From assembly GCF_905163445.1 (NCBI RefSeq), contig NC_053190.1, positions 2,110,501-2,174,500 of the forward strand: a DNA stretch of 64,000 nt, in the 5' to 3' direction. Both the position numbers and the translations under genes were made by a program. Below the pieces are notes generated by a model. The model saw only the letters and a list, made by a program, of their open reading frames with translations. It made no database searches and was not told where the DNA came from. Below, one piece after another: positions 56,293-64,000 of the stretch (positions within the stretch are counted from its first letter, which is position 1; the number at the start of each line of letters is the position of its first letter). This stretch comes from Pararge aegeria (lineage: Eukaryota; Arthropoda; Insecta; Lepidoptera; Nymphalidae).

Positions 56293-59265
56293 ATGGGAAG
56301 GAGAAAAAAACCACAGCCCCTAGTTCCCGGCGGCCCCGCTATTCCTGGCTCTGGCAGCGGTTATGGTAACGGCGGGGCAAGGGGTGTTAAGAATCTCCGG
56401 CAGAGATTCCGCTGCCAACCCCGACGACTTGACCTGGCAACATACAACGCACGCACGTTGAGGACCGATGGAAAGGTGATTGAGCTGGAAGAAGTGGTGA
56501 GCAAGTTGCGCTGGGATATTATAGGATTGTCTGAAGTCCGGCGAGAGGGGGAGGACTCGATAATCTTGGAATCCGGCAACTTGTTTTACTACCGGGAGGG
56601 TGACCAACAGTCACAGGGTGGTGTCGGGTTTATCGTCCACAAGTCTCTCGTCAACAATGTTGTAAAAGTCGAAAGTGTGTCGAGCAGGGTAGCATACCTT
56701 ATACTCAGAATTACCAAACGGTATTCGTTGAAGGTCATACAGGTATACGCGCCGACTTCGGCACACCCAGACGAGGATGTAGAGGTTTTGTATGAGGACA
56801 TTTCAAAAGCCATACATGCCTCGAACACCTACTACAATATTGTGATGGGGGATTTCAACGCGAAGCTTGGCGAGCGAACTGGTTCAGAGTTGAGGGTGGG
56901 GCAATTTGGGTATGGGCAACGGAACCACAGGGGTCAAATGTTGGCTGACTTCATGGAGAAGGAGGGCCTTTATATGATGAACTCCTTCTTCAAGAAGCGG
57001 CCACACAGGAAATGGACCTGGATAAGCCCCGATGGTTCCACGAGAAACGAGATCGACTTCATCATGTCGACCAAACGGCATGTATTCAATGATGTCTCTG
57101 TGATCAACAGGGTTAAAACCGGAAGTGATCACCGTATGGTAAGAGGCACATTGAGTATAAACGTTCAACTTGAAAGAGTCAGACTGGTGAAGTCTACACT
57201 CCGGCCTACTCGTGCCCATATTCAAAACCCCGAGAGCTTTCAACTAGAACTACAGAACCGGTTCGGTTGCCTAGCAGATTGCGACACTGTGGACGATTTG
57301 AACAACAGGCTGGTGGAAACTGTCCAAACAGTCGGGTCCAAATTCTACAAGGCCCACCGTAGAAACAAGGCCAATAGGTTCTCAACCAATACACTCAAGC
57401 TTATGACGGAGAGGCAAGAGATGAGACTACAGTCTATAGCAGACGCGTCCGCTTACCGGCGGATTAATAGGCAGATCTCTAAATCACAGACTCGTGATAT
57501 GCGGCACTTCAATACAGAGCGTATTAAAAATGCCATCGAGCAAAACAGAGGCTCTAAAGTGTTCGCTAGAGATCTGTCTATCGGTCAGAGCCAGTTGATG
57601 CGACTGAAGACCAATAATGGTAGTCTTGTCTCTTCCAAACCTGAGATCTTGGGTGAGGTTGAGAACTTTTATGGACAGTTGTACACCACAGTACAGACGC
57701 CTGTTGAAGATTTGGCTAAGGATCCTAGAGCCAAATTAACTCGACACTATACCGAAGATATCCCAGACGTCAGCCTATACGAGATTAGTGTGGCTCTCAA
57801 GCAGCTTAAAAATGGCAAGGCGCCGGGTGATGACGGAATAACGGCAGAACTCCTGAAGGCAGGTGGAAAACCGATACTGAAAGTCCTTCAGCGATTGTTT
57901 GATTCCGTTATTCACCAAGGCACAACGCCAGAGGCATGGCACAGGAGTGTGGTGGTTCTGTTCTTCAAAAAAGGTGATAATACCTTGTTGAAGAATTACA
58001 GACCCATCTCGCTGCTGAGTCATATCTACAAGCTGTTTTCGAGAGTCATTACGAATCGTCTCGCTCGTAGGTTTGATGACTTCCAGCCTCCCGAACAAGC
58101 CGGTTTCCGTAAGGGCTTTAGTACCATAGACCACATTCATACGCTGCGGCAGGTTATACAGAAGACTGAAGAGTATAACCGGCCACTTTGCTTAGCGTTT
58201 GTGGACTATGAAAAAGCCTTTGATTCGGTGGAAACTTGGGCTGTGTTTAGGTCACTGCAGAGATGCCGAATTGACTACCGGTATATCCAAGTGTTGCAGT
58301 GTTTGTACAAAAACGCCACTATGTAAGTTCGTATACAGGATCAGACTACGAGACCAATCCAATTGCAGCGAGGCGTGCGACAGGGAGATGTTATCTCCCC
58401 GAAACTATTTACCGCTGCGTTGGAGGACGTCTTTAAGCTTCTGGAATGGAACGGACTTGGCATCAACATTAACGGCGAGTACATCACTCAACTTCGGTTT
58501 GCCGACGATGTAGTCATAATGGCAGAGACTCTGGGAGACCTAAATACGATGCTCGATGGCCTCAGCAGAGCTTCTCAACAGGTTGGCCTACGAATGAACA
58601 TGAGCAAGACGAAGATTATGTATAATGCTCATGTTCCGCTTCAACCAGTAATCGTTGAGAACATTGCACTCGAAATTGTTGACGAATACGTATACCTAGG
58701 ACACACGATCCAGTTAGGTAGGTCCAATTTCGAGAAGGAGGTGAACCGCCGAATCCAACTCGGATGGGCAGCGTTCGGGAAACTCCGTGCCATCTTTTCG
58801 TCAGAAATCCCTCAGTGCCTGAAGACGAAAGTCTTCGAACAGTGCGTGTTGCCAGTGATGACCTATGGCTCTGAAACATGGTCGTTAACTATGGGCCTCA
58901 TAAGAAGGCTTAGAGTCACTCAGCGGGCGATGGAGAGAGCTATGCTCGGAGTATCTCTACGCGATCGAATCAGAAATGTGGAGATTCGTAGAAGAACCAA
59001 AGTTACCGACATAGCTCAACGAGTCGCGAAGCTTAAGTGGCAATGGGCCGGGCACATAGTTCGGAGAAAGGATGGACGTTGGGGTCCCAAGGTGCTGGAA
59101 TGGCAGCCCCGTACTGGTAAGCGCAGCGTTGGTCGACCCCCAACGAGGTGGACAGACGACATTAAGCGCGTCGCAGGTAGCCGTTGGATCCAAGCGGCTC
59201 AGAATCGTGGAGCTTGGAACTCCCTACAAAAGACCTATGTCCAGCAGTGGACGTCTATCGGTTGA
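56293..59265 (+). pseudogene. RTE ORF2: APE endonuclease plus reverse transcriptase, one nonsense codon
   Basis: From ATG 56293 the frame is open for 677 codons, meets TAA at 58324-58326, and stays open in the same frame to the stop at 59263-59265 (990 codons in all). Residues 47-290 form an APE-like endonuclease: N52 (TYNAR), E81 (GLSEVRR), Y152 (VYAPTS), D187/N189 (GDFNAKLG), D255 (NEIDF) and D279/H280 (SDH). This would nick the target DNA. The reverse transcriptase follows: NGKAPGDDG (507-515), NYRPISLL, QAGFRKG, FVDYEKAFDSV (motif A, D638), LQRGVRQGD (motif B, 691-699) and FADD (motif C, 736-739). The C-terminus has KWQWAGHIVRR and GRPPTRWTDDIKRVAG. The nonsense codon falls between motifs A and B, so a product from this copy would lack RT catalysis. 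An upstream in-frame TAG at 56236 supports the chosen start. Confidence 0.93.
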
Positions 59266-59752
59266 TGTGATGATGATGATGATGATTGAACCAAGTGATT
59301 TTAATTACTTACGCATATAACTTAGTAAAGTTGGAGGTGCGTGCTGGGATTCGAACCCGAAAGTGAAGTAGAGCTCGTAACCACTGGGCTATCAACGCTT
59401 CTTACCCACCTTTATTTTATTGAAATGTAAATCTTAATGAGCATACACAAACAAACGTCATTGATATTCTACCGACGTACTTGGGGTATCAAATTATAAA
59501 TTTATGCACGAAACAATATATATGCGCTTGTTATTTAGATAAATGTGTTTTTTGATGTGAACGTGCTGCTGATATTCGTTTTGTTTATGATGGAAATGCT
59601 AAATGTTTAGACGGTATATTATTTATCAGTATAATATCTGCATCAAAGTATAATATCGCGGTGAAATAATAACCAACAAGTTATTTTATTATCATAATAC
59701 TGTCCTACTGTTAGTCTACCAACGCTTTGTTTTCGAACGTGAATGTGACCTT

Positions 59753-59920
59753 ATCATCATTAAAAACCCATGACCGGCCAACTACAGGGTACGTTTCTCC
59801 TCTCAGAAGTAGCCCACCACGCTGGCCAAGTGTTTCACACGAACTCTCAATTCCAGGCTAGCAGATCTCCTCGCGATGTTTTCCCCTCTTTAACTCTCCG
59901 AGCTGTACCCCAGTGGTCAC
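59753..59920 (-). repeat. SINE-2 fragment, degenerate
   Basis: ACCCATGACCGGCCAACTAC, GGGTACGTTTCTCCTCTCAG, AGTAGCCCACCACGCTGGCC and CTCGCGATGTTTTCCCCTC follow the inverse SINE-2 3' half in order. Confidence 0.65.
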
Positions 59921-60037
59921 GTTACCGTTTTTACATAAAAATCATACGTTGCCGTGTAATAATTTACAATTTTACATGTTTTTATACAACTTTGGACAAT
60001 GCATTGATCTAAGGCAAGAACAGCTGGCATGCAACTT

Positions 60038-60303
60038 GACCTCTCTGGCGTAGCGGTCGGAGGCCCCAGGATCGATTCCTTACAGGGGACTTTCTAAGCG
60101 ACTAAGCGTTCCAGTACGATGTCGCGTAGAAGCTGATTATGTATGGGTTTAATATACCAGTCCACCAATCCGCACTGGGACAGCGTGTGACCCGGAATTG
60201 GGTTGATAATGATTATGATGACTCCCTTACAGGTAAGTCCGCTACCATCTTAGACTTCATTACCACTAACCACCAAAGAATGCAGCAAAGGGATAACTTT
60301 TTC
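60038..60303 (+). repeat. SINE-3 copy containing SINE-2 tail sequence
   Basis: Head GACCTCTCTGGCGTAGCGG, B box AGGATCGATTCC, body AGCGACTAAGCGTTCCAGTA and GTCGCGTAGAAGCTGATTAT. After SINE-2 tail sequence (60161-60221) it continues CTCCCTTACAGGTAAGTCCG, CTACCATCTTAGACTTCATT. Confidence 0.75.
60161..60221 (+). repeat. SINE-2 3' terminus inserted in SINE-3
   Basis: TCCACCAATCCGCACTGGGA, CAGCGTGTGA, then TTGGGTTGATAATGATTATG ATGA. It is a 5'-truncated (and internally deleted) SINE-2 end with its GAT-type tail. Confidence 0.65.
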
Positions 60304-60838
60304 ATCTGGTACCAAGCTTAGATTACATCGTGCCTACTGTTCCCAGTAATGGGATGGTTGTTCACCAAGTTGATGATGGATGGTTTTAATTTTCGAAAAA
60401 GTATTTACGGTCCTTGCACTGACATTAATGGTAGTAATACATAAAAATACTTTTCTATTTTAAATGTATTTGACACACTAAACAGATCATGACATAACAT
60501 AAACATAAGAACAACAACCTGTAAAAATAAAACTAGCCACTAATATTAAAATGGTAAAACTTGTTATTTTCTCTTGAAGTACAAAAAAACGTACCTACTC
60601 TTCGGTATACCTAAAGATACCGGCAGATTGCCTCAAAGTTAACTCAAATCGCTCATTAACGCTTTGACGGGAGATGCATAGAACAAAATACGAAACTTAA
60701 TATGGTTACGAAATATCTTATCTCTTGTGCTGCTTGGGACCAGCGACTCCCTTTAATTTTCTTCGCTTTAACATTGAATCATTAATTTTATTTTAATTTA
60801 TTTATTTATTCACTACAAACACGTCTATAAATCAATAA

Positions 60839-61112
60839 AAATAAAATAAAATAGCCTTTTATTTCAGAGAAGAGTTACATGAGCTTTTACATTTTATTAT
60901 AAAATCCAGTCCCTTAGAGCTGTGTATCTCAAGGCAAAGTCCGCATCTAGTGGACCAGCTGTATTTTTCAGTTCGCCTTCCCAACGTCTACGCTGCCGAC
61001 CCTTTTTTCTTTGCCCGTCTCGGTACCCACCGGTGAGTTACTAGGGTACTCCACTTGCCTTTGGTGTCTCGGAGCATGTGACCCGTCCACCACCACTTTA
61101 GCTGATCCATCC
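60839..61112 (-). pseudogene. RTE-type ORF2 C-terminal fragment, second subfamily
   Basis: Minus-strand translation gives FLRMDQLKWWWTGHMLRDTK, matching the KWQWAGHIVRRKD region of the RTE at 56022, with an arginine/lysine-rich stretch after it. A stop interrupts the frame near 61000. Downstream on the minus strand the element ends with ATAAAAGGCTATTTTATTTT, an A/T tandem tail unlike the (GAT)n tail. Confidence 0.55.
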
Positions 61113-62096
61113 TGAGGAAACAGGTGGTATTAATAATTACAAAGTGTAAGCATAAACTCAAAGGAATTCCGTTTCAATATCCGTACACCCAGCCGTTCAC
61201 AAAGTTTTGCTTGGTTATTCTACTAGGTAAGTTTATTTTCATTTAGCTTGATGCTACAAAATAATTACTTCTTACACAATACCATTTAGAATGAGGGTAG
61301 GCCGACAAAGTTTAATGTAAAAAAACTTTTGTTGACGTTCGCTCAGTATAGTTAGGAACGAAGTAAGTTCATATTCTTTCACTATACGAACCGCCTTTTT
61401 TGGTTCCGCGGTTCATGAATGAAGTTTCAACGTTGATCCAAAATATTCTTTTGTATCTTATATATTATTCATTTATTTTAGTACTTAATACTAAAAAAGA
61501 TTAAAATTTACACGCTTACTTAGCTCCTATTGTTCTAAAACGTAGCGTATGTTTTTCCCACAGCTGGTTGTTTATTCTTCTATTAAAACACCTAAGAGAA
61601 CAAACGTCTGATTTTTTTCGGTGCTTTTATACTAAACATTTTGATGTGATTGCTTTATTTGATAAATAAATAAAAAAACAAGAATTCCAAGGAACAAAAA
61701 ACCGGCCACTGGCGTAATCAGAATAGCTTGAAAACGATGTCTTAGGAATTTCATATCGCAAACAAATTTCCAGTGTAATGGATTCCAGAGCGGACGGAAG
61801 AAACGGTTGAGCGACTAAAATATTTAAAATTCCATTAAGAAAAAATTTACACTCTTTATAAAATATAAATTAAAATACCTGTTCGGTAGTTCCCAATAAA
61901 ATAACCCTTCGTAGTGAAATATCCTTTCAAATTGACAGAAAACAGCCACTGCTAAACAATTTCAAATCGAGCCTTTTAAAATTCCACTGTTTTGTGACGC
62001 TCGCAACAAGCAACTTCCTAACATTATATTGATTTCGTGTGTCCATTTAGGAACGTTAAACTGGCACACTTTAGTGTTGAAAAAAATCATTGTGAC
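61113..62096. other. Non-coding DNA, nothing recognised
   Basis: AT-rich with no ORF, hairpin or shared repeat noted. Confidence 0.5.
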
Positions 62097-62243
62097 GGAA
62101 CCTGCATGCCTGAGAGTTCTCTATAACGTTATCAAAGGTGTGTGAAGTCTCCCAATTCGCACTTTGCCAGCATGGGGAACTATGGTTTAACCCTTCATAT
62201 TTTGTAAGGAGACCCGTGCCTTGTAAAGGGTGTCAAATGATAA
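62097..62243 (+). repeat. SINE-2 3' half
   Basis: GGAACCTGCATGCCTGAGAG, TTCTCTATAACGTTATCAAA, GGTGTGTGAAGTCTCCCAAT and GGAGACCCGTGCC. The tail (GTGTCAAATGATAA) runs directly into a Helitron. Confidence 0.75.
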
Positions 62244-62532
62244 TCTTAATATATATAAATCTCCTGTCACGATGTTTGTCCGCGATGGACTACTAAATTA
62301 CTTAACCGATTTTAAATAAAATTGGCTCACCGTGAGCAGTCTGGTCCAACTTAAGAGATAGGATATCTTAGATCTTTAATTATAGTCGCAATTTTATTTT
62401 ATTGCAAATTATTTGTCACATGTTATATATATATATATGTATATATATACTACAATACTCACTTAAGGCTAAGCGATACTGAATACTTTAAAAACAAAAT
62501 CAAACGCAGACGAAGTCGCGGGCAACATCTAG
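62244..62532 (+). mobile_element. Non-autonomous Helitron, 289 bp
   Basis: It starts A|TCTTAATATATATAAATC and ends GCGGGCAACATCTAG|T, the expected 5'-TC/3'-CTAG in an A/T target, with a stem-forming CGC...GCG before the end. CTCCTGTCACGATGTTTGTC and ATGGACTACTAAATTACTTA are 5' family words. A (TA)n run fills 62424-62449. The last ~80 bp match the Helitron at 11975-12434. Confidence 0.75.
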
Positions 62533-62559
62533 TGACATACATAGATGCGTTAAAATAGT

Positions 62560-62724
62560 AATCGCAGGATTATTATCAGTAAAACTACACCCAATTAAAA
62601 AAAAAAGACAACTTTAAAATATCTGTACAACTTCACCTAAGTTTAATGTCACGCATCTACCAAATAAACTGTTCGCAAAAGATGCTTTTACAACAAAAAC
62701 AAACGCGGATGTCGCAAAAGCTAG
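62560..62724 (+). mobile_element. Helitron-like 3' end, decayed
   Basis: AAACGCGGATGTCGCAAAAG then CTAG|T (62721-62724) resembles the ends of the other Helitrons. The 5' limit is a guess. Confidence 0.3.
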
Positions 62725-63384
62725 TTTCATTATATTAAGACTTTAATTTCCAACTGCGGGAAATACGATACCTCTTATAAGATGCATTCTATCAATAGTG
62801 TCATACACTTTTCCAGCGAAATTGTGTCCGGAAGTCGAGCGAAGTCCATCGCTTACCCCACGTCCGGTTCACTTTAATTAAACTGGAGCTATTCTACCTT
62901 ACCGTAAAGCTGAACACACATTTTTAGCAGAACAATATGACAGTATTTCTCATATTGTGTCGCTGAAGGAGTGAGTTTAGCTGCAGGCTGCAAGCCGGTT
63001 GTATTCTAGGATAAGGTAAAAATAATGAGTTACTACTGCAGGACAAACAAATGAACAAATAGAACCGTTAACAGACATTCGTTATTAATGAATGAATTCC
63101 TTCTAATAGTATGAAGGTGTCAAATTCGTCTGTTTACTTGTATGGTGTAATTTCTATGATGGTTTATTTTTTATAGACCGCGGGGTACACCTAGTATATT
63201 AAGTTTCAGTATGACAAGGCCCCATTTTCATGACATTACTTTAAAGTTATTCTTAAGTTCATATCTATCTATTATATGTACATAGAAGCAAGTAAATAAT
63301 AGTATACCGAATACAAGTTATAATGAAAAACAAAAGTAGTAAAGATCCTCATAACCACCAACGAGTGTACAAAAAAGGGTCACA
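62725..63384. other. Non-coding DNA, nothing recognised
   Basis: No gene or shared repeat. 62800-62880 is GC-richer without an ORF. Confidence 0.45.
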
Positions 63385-63465
63385 CCTACATCACAGGTCC
63401 AACGAGGTCTCAACTGCAGCTCCTTTGGAAGCCAACGTCCATCGCTCCTTTGACAATACCTACAC
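63385..63465 (-). pseudogene. RTE-type C-terminal scrap
   Basis: Minus-strand SDGRWLPKELQLRPRWTCDV resembles KDGRWGPKVLEWQPRTGKRS of the RTE. Only about 25 residues, so it is tentative. Confidence 0.4.
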
Positions 63466-63544
63466 ATACTAACTGTTGTTAACGGGCAAAATGGAAGGAA
63501 AAAGACCAAAAGTTTGTTGGTTAGACCAAAATAGCACCTCTCTC

Positions 63545-63716
63545 TGGTGGGAGTCTTTGGCCGTGGCTACTTACCGCAAAGACGTGGCGCTAAGCGTTTA
63601 GTTTTCCAGTGCGATGTCGCGTAGAAACCAATTAGGGGTATGACTACCATGCCCCCTAACAGGTTAGCCCGCTACCATCTTAGACTGCATCATGACTTAC
63701 CACCAGGTGGGATTGA
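63545..63716 (+). repeat. SINE-3 copy lacking head
   Basis: TTTGGCCGTGGCTACTTACC, GTCGCGTAGAAACCAATTAG, CCCCCTAACAGGTTAGCCCG and ACTTACCACCAGGTGGGATT. It stops before the terminal poly-A. Confidence 0.8.
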
Positions 63717-63857
63717 AAAAGCACCACACTCGGCCCACCTGTTTACATTTCTCTGCAGCGGACAGCTTAAGTTGACGACCCTCAGAAGTGAGGTTGACGA
63801 TGCATGGTGGAGGAGACTACAGGAATACTCAAGCCTCAGTATGTTCTCCTATATTTT

Positions 63858-64000
63858 GACCACCTCCATGGCGCAATCGTGAGCTTTGTGATGTTATAGG
63901 TAGGAGGTCCCAAGTTTGATAGCCGGCAGGGATAATTAATTATTTTTGAATTATCCCTGGTCGCTCTGATGGGAAGCTTCGGCTGAGGCTAGTAACCACC
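63858..64000 (+). repeat. SINE-3 copy, cut by window end
   Basis: GACCACCTCCATGGCGCAAT head, B-box-like CAAGTTTGATAGCC, then TTCGGCTGAGGCTAGTAACC. The rest lies beyond the window. Confidence 0.75.

Larger units (their letters stand above)
56022..59284 (+). mobile_element. RTE-clade LINE, near full length (3.26 kb)
   Basis: The unit has a short 5' region with two 18-bp G-rich repeats, one long ORF (endonuclease plus reverse transcriptase), almost no 3' UTR and a (GAT)n tail. ATTGAA lies at 56016-56021 and 59285-59290, a probable 6-bp target-site duplication. RTE elements are typically about 3.2 kb with an N-terminal APE-type endonuclease and a microsatellite-like tail, which fits. It sits in an old SINE-2. 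One in-frame TAA at 58324 disables this copy. The element class is firm; assignment to RTE rather than a neighbouring clade is from motif style. Confidence 0.9.
55870..59402 (-). repeat. SINE-2 copy split by the RTE LINE
   Basis: 55870-56021 is the inverse SINE-2 body (CAATGAGAAGGGGTCAAGGC, GTTTTCCTTCACCATTGAA). 59285-59402 resumes with CCAAGTGATTTTAATTAC, ACGCATATAACTTAG, GTGCTGGGATTCGAACCCG (B box) and GGGCTATCAACGCTTC. Removing the LINE makes the SINE collinear with 19130-19475. Confidence 0.9.

Noticed and set aside
58957..59193. 78-codon minus ORF repeated at 33050-33286
   Set aside because: It is a shadow of the conserved RTE coding strand and appears twice only because the LINE does.
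1..64000. Bacterial, phage or viral gene system
   Set aside because: There are no dense ORFs, operons or viral structural or replication genes. All coding capacity found is LINE-derived.

Overview
This is a stretch of AT-rich animal nuclear DNA, most likely from a butterfly or moth. I see no host protein-coding gene, no rRNA, no functional tRNA gene, no CRISPR array and no bacterial-type operon. The lepidopteran assignment is inference. It rests on dense small tRNA-headed SINEs, (GAT)n-tailed RTE-type LINE sequence, Helitron-like elements ending in CTAG, and several LINE 3' ends of kinds I associate with lepidopteran genomes. No copy was compared with a database. Family names such as SINE-1 or LINE tail E are local labels made by comparing copies inside the window.

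Layout: 1-12.4 kb has scattered SINEs, a Helitron interrupted by a LINE tail (7.9-8.3 kb), a low-repeat island (9.5-10.1 kb) and a second Helitron (12.0-12.4 kb). 12.5-25 kb holds SINE-1/2/3 copies, LINE 3' ends and several hairpins. 25-39 kb is the most repeat-dense part: nested SINEs at 27.6-29 kb, a fold-back repeat at 32.3-32.6 kb, a 5'-truncated RTE copy at 33.0-33.4 kb, a palindromic MITE at 36.5 kb and back-to-back LINE ends at 37.7-38.4 kb. 39-50 kb is sparser, with SINE-1 nested in SINE-2 at 44.4-45.0 kb, a perfect 59-bp hairpin just after it, and a 131-bp tandem array at 47.9-48.5 kb. 50-64 kb carries more SINEs and the dominant feature, a near-complete 3.26-kb RTE-clade LINE (56022-59284) encoding endonuclease and reverse transcriptase, stopped by one in-frame TAA and sitting inside an older SINE-2.

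How the parts relate: the RTE LINE has a truncated relative 23 kb upstream that differs by one base over about 375 bp of coding sequence, so this lineage moved recently. SINE-2 and SINE-4 end in the same (GAT)n-type tail as the RTE, and SINE-2 also shares several bases before it, so RTE machinery may have mobilised them. Nesting gives an order: SINE-3 is older than SINE-2, and SINE-1, the RTE and one Helitron landed later in those elements. The window also holds several near-perfect local inverted duplications, which may mark local template switching or fold-back elements. Repeat boundaries are read by eye and may be off by 5-20 bp.
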